DNA from: Pegoplata infirma
Taxonomy: Eukaryota; Arthropoda; Insecta; Diptera; Anthomyiidae
Assembly: GCA_963921195.1 (NCBI GenBank)
Contig: OY992537.1
Coordinates: 19,059,125-19,123,124, forward strand
Reading direction: 5' to 3'
Length of the DNA: 64,000 bases
The notes beneath the pieces are model-generated. The model made no database searches. It had not been told where the DNA came from and saw nothing but the letters and a program-made list of their open reading frames with translations. The position numbers and the translations under genes were made by a program. This document shows positions 45,118 to 64,000 of the stretch, piece by piece. Numbering within the stretch: the first letter of the stretch is position 1; every line of letters starts with the position of its first letter.

Positions 45118-45690
45118 TAAAATGAAACCGGTATGGGAAAATGTTTGAAACCGGTATGGGAAATACCAGAAATGTCTATAATTTTTAGAAATTCAATTTT
45201 TTTTCTGCATTTTTTCAACTTGAACCCTTATAACAAATATAATTAGAGCCCGTGCTCGATCTGTACTTACAGAAAAAAATCAAATAAAATTACTGACAAA
45301 ATATGTCGCCATTAGGCACGTCTCCGAACCAGAAAATGCAAATTCCTTCATTTGTGTCTGCAATTCCAGATCATGTTGGTAACACTTGCAAAATAATGTA
45401 CTTAAGAGACAAAAAAGTTGAAAGAAAGTATGAAGTGAGGTTGAGATTGCTAGAAATAGAATTGTAGTTTTGGAAACTGTCAAATTTTATTCTGTAGAAA
45501 CTATAAATATTCACATATATAAAAAACAGTTTTCATTAACAAGACAAACCGACATTTAAAATCCTACTGATGATGACACTAACTGGGGTGTTTGAAACCG
45601 GTATGGGAAATACCAGAAATGTCTATAATTTTTAGAAATTCAATTTTTCTTCTGCATTTTTTCAACTTGAACCCTTAGAAAAAATAAAGA
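45118..45690 (+). repeat. Dispersed repeat E, two tandem copies with a small MITE between
   Basis: 'gtttgaaaccggtatgggaa' followed by 'ataccagaaatgtctataat' occurs at 45145 and again at 45588, and in diverged form at 16320. 'caaaccgacatttaaaat' precedes the second copy. A TA-flanked element lies between them. The frame at 45280-45483 is inside that MITE. Confidence 0.55.
45270..45494. mobile_element. 225-bp TIR element, CAGAAAAAAATC / ATTTTATTCTG ends, TA flanks
   Basis: TA|CAGAAAAAAATCAAATAAAA opens at 45268-45270 with 'ttactgaca'. 'ctgtcaaattttattctg|TA' closes at 45494-45496. The inverted repeat is imperfect, about 25 bp. Non-coding. Confidence 0.5.
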
Positions 45691-45824
45691 ATTAAAAAGT
45701 TTTGCGTATTTTTATAGCTGTTTTATAATGGCTCACGTTAAGACTGCTTTTTCCTTTAAAGCCTCCTTAAATTTCCTTTGCTAAGTCCTCGATCGAACAA
45801 GACGATTGATATAACCTAAAACAT

Positions 45825-46140
45825 TCCTTAAGTTCGATGCCAAACAAAAGAAAAATTTTGCAATTTGGCGTTTTTCCGATTAAGTTTAGAGTTTTTTCTT
45901 TGCATCTAAATTTAATGACTTTTTATATGCTGTGAATTTATTTTAAGCACTTTTAAAGATATTTCTTAAATAATTTTGCCATAATAAATAAATTAATAAA
46001 TTTTTTAAAAATTTATTTAGCGCTTTTTCGATATAAAAACTTAGCATTATTTGAAATAATGGTGAGACGCAACAATGTAAATTTAACATTATAGTGTTTT
46101 CCTCGTCTAACAGTTTTCATAAAAAAATTCGAAGGCTTTT
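45825..46140 (-). repeat. Dispersed repeat family F, copy 2 (inverted)
   Basis: This is the reverse complement of 5745-6100: 'attttgcaatttggcg', 'aatgactttttatatgc', 'tagcgctttttcgatataaa', 'ttcctcgtctaacagttttc'. It is moderately diverged and no ends are defined. Confidence 0.55.
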
Positions 46141-47937
46141 TTTAGTGTAAGAGCAACAAGACTCTAGAAACGACGATAGTCAACTGTAGTTTTACGTGAT
46201 CACGGTCCATTTTTTAATTTTTTATCAAGTCAGGCTTTTACAAATTTTATGTCAAAGTTCTCAAAAACATGTTTTTGGTCATTTTTAAAAACTTTTAAAT
46301 TTTAAACGGGTTGAAATAGAACAAAAATTTTGGTAGCATTTTGTCAAAACCAAATTAGTTTACTTTGGGGCGATTTATGAGCACAATAAAAAAAAATATT
46401 GGTAAATATAACACAAAAAGAATCGTAAAGCAAGATAAAAATTGTAGTTCGAATTTTTAATATATTTAAAGGAGAGGGGTCCCTTTAAGTGTTTTTTAAA
46501 GCAGACTTGGTCACAGACTTTACTAAAATTCTTTCTTTAACAAAAAATTCTATCTTTAATATTATACTAGTTACTTTTGAAATAAATAAGGAAAGCTATT
46601 TTAAATTGAAATAAATTTTTTTTTTTAACTTATTTAAATTTAACTGCATGTTTTAAATCTTAAGACTATTAACCTTTATAAAATTGCCTTCCAATAAATT
46701 TTATTGAGGTCATATTTACATTTTTTATTAAAGAACTGTTAAAAAACTCATAAATTCTTCATTTATGATTTTTTTTTACAACAAAATTTCCATAAAAATC
46801 ATAAAAAATTCTTTAAAGAAAAAAAAAGAACTTATTATTATTATAATTCTTGTTAAGATTTGTTTTATATACTTAACTGAACCTACTGCTGTTAGTGTAA
46901 ATGAATTGAATGAATTCTATACATAATTTTGTGTCGCAGCATGCCGCATTTCCTTAACAGAAAAAAAAATACACACACACATACACATAACTACAATACA
47001 ACAGCAACAAACCCACACATTCATGTACAAACACACATACACACACTAACATTTAGTCTAAGTATATTTAATGATGGTAGTAAAAAATAAAATAAAATCC
47101 AAGAAGAGGAAAAAAAAAAGAAACAGTAACGGAAAAAGTATGTTGATCCACTGTTTAGCAATATATACAGGGGATAAAGTAACAAATTACGCCTCATTGT
47201 GAGTCGTAAATACGCCATATATATAAAGACCTTTTAAGCTCACACATACAGAGAGGGAGAGTAAGGAGTATAACAAAGCAGAAGAACAAGATATTCACAC
47301 ACATACCACACACCTACACTCCTACAAATTCGTACTAATATGTAAGGTTTAAGCTGTATTGTATTATTTAAAAAAAGGGGGATTCTGCTTTTTTTTGCAA
47401 AGAAAGAAAAGTTTTCCATATAACAATTTAGTCTAATGCTACTTTTTTGTTTCTATTTAAGTTAAGTGTAAATTTGTATGTGTGTTTGTGTTCTTCTTAT
47501 ACACACACTTATATACATGTTTACTTCCGTTTTTTATTTAACATCATTTGGTTTTATTTTTTATTTTTACTCTTAACGTTTTTTTCTTTCTATTCTTCTT
47601 ATTTTTTATTTAACTGGATATTGACAGTAAATTTTTATTTTAAGTTCTAATCATACGAGTACTCTATTATTAAAATGAAAATGTTATTTGTAAAATAAGA
47701 AATCGTGTTAAGGTTATATCCTAAAAATTAAGTAAGGGGTTTAATATGAAATGTTTTCTGATTCTAAAATAATTTAGGTTAAAAATTTTGAAGTCAGACA
47801 GAATTTAGCCCATTTCATTATAAGAAGGATACGTCAAGTTAGGAATGTGTTTCGTTTTAAAACTTACACATTTTGCACATAATGCTGGAACTTAAAACAA
47901 TACTTAATGCAAAATACTTTTATTAATTTTTTATTTT
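46141..47937. other. Gene-free AT-rich stretch with CA microsatellite
   Basis: I recognise no transposon ends here. A CA-rich run lies at 46970-47045 and a CACACA-rich patch at 47280-47325. Frames at 47021-47218 and 47447-47650 are short, hydrophobic by composition and lack motifs. Like 23.3-24.7 kb, this may be unique intron or intergenic DNA. Confidence 0.4.
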
Positions 47938-48804
47938 AACATGATAATGTTTTTAGGCTGGTGTCTAATTTTAAAAAAAGTTGCAGGACGCCACCTCAGT
48001 TTGACTATACATATAAGCTAACAATTAACGAAAAAGAAAACAAGAATTACTATTTTCATTTTCTTAAAACCAAAAATTTTAATAACCGTGGTGAATAAAC
48101 CTGTTTTTCACCAGCTGGTGAATAAAAAGTAACATAATTATTTTTCAAGAAAAAAAAAAAAAAATTTTTCATCAAAAAATTTTTTTTTTTCAATTTTTTT
48201 TTTTTTCATAATTTTTTTTTTTCATCATTTTTTTCCATCAAATTTTTTTTTTATCAACATTTTTTTTTCATCAATTTTTTTTTTCATCAATTTTTTTCAT
48301 CACTTTTTTTTCCATCAAATTTTTTTTATCAATTTTTTTTCATAAAATTTTTTATTATCAATTTTTTTCTTACCAAAATTTTTTTTTTCATATTATTTTT
48401 TCATCAATTTTATTTTACATCAAAAAATTTTTCTTTTAATCAAATTTTTTTTTTCATCAACATTTTTTTTCACCAAAAATTTTGGGTTCATTACTTTTTT
48501 TTTAACATAATTTTGTTTTCCGTGAAAGAAAATCATTTTTCTTTACCCAAACTACTTTTTCACCAAGTCGTAGCTTTTCGCATAAAAATTTTCCATTTGT
48601 TTATCAAATGTTCATAAAACAAGTAAGAGTGTCTTTTACTTATACTCTCCAAAATGTAAAAACACTTTTTATACCCTCCACTCTAGTGATAGAGGGTATA
48701 TATAAGTTTGTCATTCCGTTTGTAACACCTCGAAATATTGGTCTAGGACCCCATAAAGTATATATATTCATGATCCTTGATCGATTTTAAGACGATCTAG
48801 CGAT

Positions 48805-57706
<8,902 letters not shown>

Positions 57707-57761
57707 TGAAAACACGCTAACTTTTGAAAGACTTAATGGAGGCTCCTGAAGTTTGGCATAT

Positions 57762-58842
57762 GGGGCAAAACGCGTCAAAGGTCCACACCAAAAAACAAAT
57801 GTTGTCCAATTTAAGTATAATTTTGGTAAAATAGTAGGTTAATGATAGGTATTCTAAATTACAAATATAAAATTTTTTGATGAAATATTGGCAGAGTTAC
57901 AGGGTTGGAAAGTTTTGATGTTTTTGAAAAGAACATATTTTGGTGAATTTTAATTAACATTTTGATGAAACAAAAATTATAATTTTAAAAACGACTTTTA
58001 AAGTATTTTTGACGGCCTTTAAAATTGCATATGTGTTTTTTTTGAAAAAGATAAATTTGACCTTAAAATTCAAGGTCAAAATATTATATTGTAATTATCT
58101 CATAAGGGTCGCACTTTTAGATTTTTTTCACTAAGCCCACTAGAAAGGTTGAAATTTTTTTTAATTTGTTTTTTTTTAAAAAATGGTATGTATGATACTT
58201 TATGAGAAGTCAATTTTTTTACGAGTACATAACACCCAAACTGCACTGATTTCTTTATTTTTTATGCGTGCAACGTTTGTTGTGTGTGTTTACAACGCAC
58301 ACTTTATCTAAGCATTGATTTTTGTTGTTGTTATTATATGCAGATTAAAGCGATTTCAGTAAAATTTGAGTGTTATATACTCCTAAAAAATTGATTTCTC
58401 ATAAAGTATCATACATACCATTTTTTTTAAAAAACCGAAATTAAAAAAATGTCAAGCTTTCTAATGGGCTTAGTAAAAAAAATTTAAAAGTGCGACCCTT
58501 ATATGATAATTACAATTTAATATTTTGACCTTGAATTTTAAGGTCAAATTTATTTTTTTCAAAAAAACCACAAATGCCATTTTAAAGGCCATCAAAAATA
58601 CTTTAAAATTCGTTTTTTAAATTATAATTTTTGTTTCATCAAAGTGTTAATTAAAATTCACCAAAATATATTCTTTTCAAAAACATCAAAACTTCCCAAC
58701 CCTGTAACTCTGCCAATATTTCATCAAAAAATTTTATATTTGTAATTTATACTACCCATCATTAACCTAATATTTTGCCAAAATTATACTTGAATCGGGC
58801 AAGATTTGTTTTTGGGTGTGGACCGTTGACGCGTTTTGCCCC
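57762..58842. mobile_element. 1.08-kb foldback with GGGGCAAAACGCGTCAA ends, ATAT duplication
   Basis: GGGGCAAAACGCGTCAA at the left is exactly mirrored as TTGACGCGTTTTGCCCC at the right, apart from a one-base shift further in. Arms of about 440 bp ('ccaatttaagtataattttg', 'ggcagagttacagggttgg', 'aaattcaaggtcaaaatatt') surround a unique loop of about 180 bp (58205-58385). ATAT flanks both sides (57758-57761, 58843-58846), and the HINE sister copies read 'ggcatatatgttgg' without it. Since ATAT is itself palindromic, it could instead be part of the terminal repeat. Confidence 0.75.
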
Positions 58843-59170
58843 ATATATGTTGGGCATTTACCTGGTCAGGTTGGTATTGCAATCCAGCAAAATCGGTCCA
58901 GTGGTTCAAAAGTTATAAGCAAAAGACTGAATTTCGGCAAGGGTTTTTCGTGAATTTTTGAGATAAAAAGCACTATAACTTTCGAAAAGCAATTCTGAGG
59001 ATGCTGAAGCTTGGCATACTTTTTTGCACTTATTTTTGCATCCACTTACGAAATGTGCAGCTCTTTTGGTTTTTTAATGGGGTCCTCGACTGATATTTCC
59101 AAATCTTCCGCAAAACATTATCATGATTTAATGTTTTGGGCAAGAGTACAAAATTCGCAGGCATTTTTTT

Positions 59171-59425
59171 TGGTGTTAGTACATTTAGTGTGGATTAGCT
59201 CGTATGTTAACTGTGTCTTTTACAAATCATATGGTTATGTCAGTTTTAATTTTATAAACCATTTTATTTCCTGTTTTTTAAATGTGCGATAATGAACTTT
59301 GACATTTGGCCTTATTACCTAACAGAAATAAAAAAGTTTTTAAATTAAATTAATTATTTAAATTGGTTTTTAACCCTCAAGCAATCAAAGTGATCTTAAA
59401 ATCGTTTATATATTCTGAACTGTTA
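59171..59425. other. Short gene-free spacer
   Basis: AT-rich DNA with no recognised feature. The open frame 59011-59292 runs from the TEa remnant into this spacer and is not supported. Confidence 0.4.
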
Positions 59426-60913
59426 CACTCAAATAAAAAGCTTCCTTATATTGATGAAAAGTTACATCAATATGCTGAAATTTTACCTTAATTTTCGTCA
59501 TATGTATATTAAAGGTGTCCTTACGACTAAGGTAATTTTTCAAAATCACTTTTGAATACGTGGTAGGGCCCTAAATTCTAGTTTAGTATCGAAAAATGAG
59601 TGAGCCAAAATTTGGGGACAATCGGATAAAAATAACTCGTGCCGAAAATGGATTGAAGTTTTGGGATACTCTTATGTGATAAAAAAACACGTTTTTTCTA
59701 GTTTTTTGAAAATTATTGGTATATGTTATTTTTTGTTAATTTTTTTGTTAAATAATATGAAAATGGTACTAAATTACCTTTCCAAAAAGGTTAAAAAAAT
59801 TCAAATCGGATAAAAAATAAGCATTTTATGCATGCATGCCCCAGACCATTGCATGGTTTTTAAAGCCAAAATTTGAAAATGTTCAAAATTTCTTGGCAAA
59901 AAAATAAAAAAAAATAAATTTTACTTTATAATGTTATTAAATACATGTTATAGATAAAAACTAACAAATATAGTAAGTAGTCTAGCTTTTTCTTAATTTG
60001 GCGTGGGTAGTAGTATAACTTCCGCGGATTTCAAAGAAAAAGTGTTTTCTATGGTAATTTTGCAAATATGAAAAAAAAATGTTTTGTATTATACTATACC
60101 AAGTGTAAAACATAAATTCTGTAAATTTTTAGAGAAATATGGCATCTTTAACCCCTTTTCATCGAGGTGAAATTAAAAATTTGCGACATTACATATTTAT
60201 ATAAAACAAGATATTTGCATATATCCGGTTTCTCAAAAGTTATAGAATTTACATTTTACGCTTCGTTCCGTACAATAAAGAAAAAATTTCCCCATATTTG
60301 CTAAATTATTGTGAAAAAACGCATTTTATTTGGAATCCGCGGAAATTTAATCACTACCGGCGAAAAATAAAAAAAAAATCTTGACTACCATATCTGCTAT
60401 TTTTAATCGTAAACATGTTTTCAATATGATCATAAAGTAAAATTATTTTTTTTTTATTTTTTTGCCTAAAAATTTCGAAAATTTTGAAATTCTGGCTTTA
60501 AAACCCATACAATGGTCTGGGGCATGTATGCGTAAAATGCTTGCTTTTTATCTGAATTTAATTTTATTAGTCTTTTTGGAAAGGTAATTTAGTACCATTT
60601 TCGTGTTGTTTCACAAAAAAATTAACAAAAATTAACAAATACCAACATTTTACCAAAAACTACAAAAAAGGGTTTTTCTTTCATATAAGAATGCCCCAAA
60701 ACTTCAATCCATTTTCGGCACGAGTTATTTTTAGCCGATTGTCCCCAAATTTTGGCTCACTCATTTTTAGATACTAAAGAACAATTTAGGACCCTACCAG
60801 GTGTAAAAAGATGACTTTCGTTTTTAAGGACACCTCTAATGTATATGGTGTCATCAAATATGATGAAGCGGTCTCATTATTAACAAGAATTTACTTTCCT
60901 TTGAAAAATAAGG
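59426..60913 (+). mobile_element. Partial TA|CACTCAAAT-type element, split by a foldback
   Basis: TA|CACTCAAATAAAAAGC at 59424 is an H-like left end. 'gatgaaaagttacatcaata' before the foldback and 'gtgtcatcaaatatgatgaa' after it look like parts of one element. No right end is seen before the HINE fragment at 60914. Confidence 0.35.
59513..60835. mobile_element. 1.32-kb foldback with AGGTGTCCTTA ends
   Basis: AGGTGTCCTTA opens and TAAGGACACCT closes. The arms share 'gagtgagccaaaatttgggg', 'ataactcgtgccgaaaatgg' and 'gcatgccccagaccatt' over several hundred bases, centred near 60170, with the outer third better conserved. The flanks read TTAA on the left and CTAA on the right, a possible mutated 4-bp duplication. 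No coding content. Confidence 0.65.
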
Positions 60914-61620
60914 AAAACAAGTAGAAAAGTTAAATCCGACTTGACTGAATATATGAATACCCTCCACAATGCACTTTTTTAAGGACAAGAAAATTGTTAA
61001 CGTAAAAAAATAACAATTTTGATTAGAAATATTTTATCTTGAGTTAAAAAACTCTTTTTTTGTAATTTTTGTAAAAAAAAAGAAAAATTACTATTTTTTG
61101 AGTGTAAATTTTTTTCGAGTGTAAATTTTTTTTAGTGCAAAAATATTTTCGAGTGACAAAAATACCTTTTAAAGTAATTTTGTGGCATACCAATATTTTT
61201 AAAGCTGGTTTTTTTAAAGCTCGTTTTTTTCAACACGTGAATTTAAGGGGAAACCAATCTGAAATTCACGGTTTTGCTTAAAACTTTTGAACCAATGGAC
61301 CGATTTGGCTAAAATTCAATTTAAAATAGGCCACGGGAACGACAAATATTTATGATAAGCTTCAGACTCCTCAAAATTGTTTTTTTTTTAAGTTATCATG
61401 TTTTTTATCTTGCGAATTCGCGAAAACCCCTTGCCGAAGTTCACTCTTTTGCTTATAACTTTTGAACCACTGATCCGATTTCGCTGGATTGCAATACCTG
61501 ATTAGGTAAATGACCAGCATATATGCCAAAATTCAGAAGCCTTCGTAAAGTCTTGCAAAAGTACGCGTGTTTTCAACAGACAGTCATTCAGACAGACGGA
61601 TATCGATTAAGTTAGCGATT
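60914..61620 (-). mobile_element. HINE / mini-me element, subfamily B, copy B4, minus strand, 5' truncated
   Basis: Read on the minus strand, the 3' end CTACTTGTTTTCC-type tail and the decayed hairpin ATTCAGTCAAGTCGGAT (60934-60950) are followed, toward the 5' side, by 'gaggagtctgaagctt'-like blocks. The tract at 61577-61606 is decayed: TGTCTGAATGACTGTCTGTT. The 5' palindrome and TATATA core are missing. Confidence 0.6.
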
Positions 61621-62095
61621 TTAAACTGTAAAGCTATAGTACTACAAAAATTATTTTTTTTATGATTTTGGGATAGTTTTTAAATATAAATTTAGAAAAT
61701 GCATTGTTTTTTTGAGAAAATTTTTGTTTGTGTCTGTAATGTATCGTATTCTATTAATTTTCATACATTAATAGAAAAATAAAAAAAATTAAAAAAAAAA
61801 AATTTCGTGAAATAAATTCGCGAAAAAATATTTCCGCAAATATTTTTTTTTTCTATATTCAATAAAGTTTTAAAACTTTGGAACACAAAAAACGGTTATT
61901 CAATTTGCACTATTACGCGTGGAATAGCTAACCAGTTTTCGATTTCGATCCGCGACACCCACTAATTTTTATAGCTTCGAAAAAACAAGCGCGAGCCAAA
62001 AAATAAGGGCGGTGGGGTCGGGCCATATGCCCCTCATCGGGGTCAAAGTTAGGTGTAAAGAGGAAAAAATACCCAAAGTGCAACACAACTGCCCT
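61621..62095. other. Gene-free stretch
   Basis: A/T runs with a GC-richer section at 61980-62060 ('gcgcgagccaaaaaataagg', 'gggcggtggggtcggg'-like). The minus-strand frame at 61928-62158 covers this section. It has no recognisable domain. Confidence 0.35.
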
Positions 62096-64000
62096 AGAAT
62101 TTGCCCCTGGAGGGGTGCAATGTGAGACCAACCTCCAATAATTTTCTGCCCCCAACATTTTTCTTGAACATACCTAACCCCTATTTTTACTTCCTAAGGG
62201 GGCTCCTATACAAACCATTTTTAAAAAATGTATTCCTACCGTTCTAACTTACGCTAAAGTGCCCCTAGTGGTATCAAATGTATGACAGACCTCCATTATT
62301 TTATTAATTCCAAATTTTTTTTCAAACATACTTACAATGTATCTTTAAACCTTAGGTTGGTCCCCATACATTTTTTTATTATTTTTTTTATTTGTTTTAT
62401 TAAACCAGCTCCTATCGCCCCTACCGTGGCTCCTAGAGGGGTAAAAATTACGACCAACCCCCAATATTTTTTAGTTACCAACATTTTGTCCGAAAATAAT
62501 AACACCCTATCTCCACTCCCAAAGGGGGCTACCATAGAGCTAAAACACCTCAATTCAACCGAGGAGTTGACCGCACCCCCTCCAAATTTAAAGAAATTAA
62601 GAACTGATGTTTGCTTTAACAAAAAAGAGATTTTACCAATTTTTCAGGCTTCTGGTCATTCCAGTATTCGAGATATGCGGTCTTGAAAATTAACAAAATC
62701 GTATATATTTGACAAAAGTGTTCTGAGATAAATAAAGATAACTCGAAAAGTAATAACAATACAGGTCTCAGTAAGGTTGCAAATAATTGGTAATGAAACA
62801 GCCTTTAAAATAGCATTCCCCAAGATTTTTTTTGAAAAAGGTCAAAGGTCATTGGTTTTAACCTTAATTTTTGGAGAGCTATATCTCAAAAAACGATATT
62901 TTTAAAATTTTGGAAAAAATATATGTGGTTAAGAATTACATATACTACTTAAGTTTAAATTTTCAGGATGGAGACTTCATTGGAACTTTTTATATTAATA
63001 GAAACATTGTGACAGGAAAGAAAAAGCGGTGTAATTTCACTTAGAAAAAAAATATTTTTTTTTTGTCTTTGAAATTCTGGTACCAAAATTAATTTTTCTG
63101 AATGTTTTTGACGTGCTGAGTCCAAATATGATCTTTGAACTGGCCTATCGCTATTACTTTTCAAGATATATGCACCTAAATTTTAAAAAAAAAAGACAAC
63201 AATAGCATTTTAGCAATTTTCACATATTTATGTGCAGATATCTATAAAATTAATAGCGATAGGCCAGTTCAAAGGTCATATTTGGACTCAGCACGTCAAA
63301 AACATTCAGAAAATGAATTTTGGTACCAGAATTTCAAAGACAAAAAAAAAATATTTTTTTTCTAAGGGAAATTACACCGCTTTTTCTTTTCTGTCACAAC
63401 GTTTCTATTAATATAAAATGTTCCAATGAAGTCTCCATCCTGAAAATTTAAACTTAAAGAGTATAGATGATTCTTAACCACATATATTTTTTCCAAAATT
63501 TTAAAAATATCGTTTTTTGAGATATAGCTCTCCAAAAATTAAGGCTAAAACCAATGACCTTTGACCTTTTTCAAAAAAAATCTTGGGGAATGCCATTTTA
63601 AAGGCTGTCTAATTGCCTATTATTTGCGACCTGACTGAGACATGTATTGTAATTACTTTTCGAGTTATCTTTATTTATCTCAGAACACTTTTGTCAAATA
63701 TATACGATTTTGCCAATTTTCAAGACCCCATATCTCGGGAAGAAAAAGTACCAGAAGTCCAAAATTTTGGCACTATGATTCTTTTGTAAGGGCCCAACAA
63801 TATTCCAAGTTTCATCAAATTCGAAAGGGGTAAGGTCAAAAATGCTACTTTTTTCGGTTGAATTGAGGTGTTTTAACTCCATACATTATAAAAACATGTA
63901 TTTTTGAAACCTAATAAAAAAATAAGAAAAAATGTATGGGGATCCCCTTAAGAGTTAAATATAAAGGATAGGTATATTCTGAGAAAATGTTGGAGTTGGA
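62096..64000. mobile_element. Large foldback running off the window end
   Basis: Core arms are 62540-63175 and 63245-63885: 'ctaaaacacctcaattcaac' is mirrored by 'gttgaattgaggtgttttaa', and 'aaggtcaaaggtcattggtt' and 'gacgtgctgagtccaaatat' also have mirror partners. The loop near 63180-63240 is about 65 bp. Outside the left arm lie about three diverged units of 150-180 bp ('gcccctggaggggtgcaatg', 'cctccaataattttctgccc', 'cctaagggggctcctataca'). An inverted relative of that unit occurs at 63930-64000 ('tgtatggggatcccctt'), so the right side continues beyond the window. The frames at 62282-62686, 62332-62622 and 63642-63882 are arm artefacts. Confidence 0.65.

Noticed and set aside
62282..62686. 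134-codon frame with some proline-rich sequence
   Set aside because: It overlaps an opposite-strand frame in the same interval, crosses from subrepeat into a foldback arm, and shows no domain.

Overview
The window is gene-free, strongly AT-rich, repeat-saturated nuclear DNA of an insect. The best fit is a cyclorrhaphan fly. The evidence is a set of dispersed elements with a 5' palindrome of the type TATACCCTCCACTC...GAGGGTATA, a CCATAAAGTATATATA block, a GATGTCCGTCCGTCTG tract and a 3' hairpin (ATTCGGCAAGGCCGAAT followed by CTTGTTT). Together these are the hallmarks of dipteran mini-me / DINE-1-like elements, which are non-autonomous relatives of Helentrons (HINEs). I found no coding gene, exon series, rRNA gene or intact tRNA gene. 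Every long open frame is a by-product of a repeat. The region is either intergenic or the interior of a large intron.

Layout. 0-5 kb: copy 1 of a five-copy AT-rich element ('TEa'), several short TA-flanked terminal-inverted-repeat (TIR) elements, and a TIR element holding three tandem tRNA-like sequences with pol III A and B boxes. 5.7-9.4 kb: dispersed repeats and a degenerate GTAC-hairpin repeat split by a HINE. 11-16 kb: a HINE broken by a TA-flanked MITE and by a foldback that itself contains a 1.19-kb, almost loopless palindrome; then a second foldback and HINE remnants. 16.7-23.3 kb: minisatellites of 35 bp and 21 bp with nested insertions, plus TEa copy 2. 24.7-27.6 kb: two HINE copies and one arm of the palindrome family. 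27.8-31 kb: a TA-flanked element carrying two nested insertions (including TEa copy 3), a small foldback and TEa copy 4. 31.4-33.2 kb: two tandem copies of a TIR element with tRNA-like boxes. 33.9-36 kb: a dispersed element built of degenerate tandem units. 36.8-42.8 kb: a deep nest of a TA-flanked element, a minisatellite and two large inverted repeats. 43.3-45.7 kb: a HINE carrying a pogo/Tigger-like MITE, then small foldbacks.

48-59 kb: TEa copy 5 is split by a HINE whose normally short GTCY tract has expanded to an uninterrupted GTCT array of 8,866 bp (48841-57706, about 2,216 units). The same HINE also carries a 1.08-kb foldback. 59.4-64 kb: two more large inverted repeats, the last running off the window, and a HINE remnant.

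No genes work together here. The biology visible is layered transposition, foldback formation and tandem-repeat expansion. The order of events can be read from target-site duplications and from uninterrupted sister copies. The most unusual object is the GTCT array, because other copies of the element in the same window carry only 4-13 units at the same internal position.
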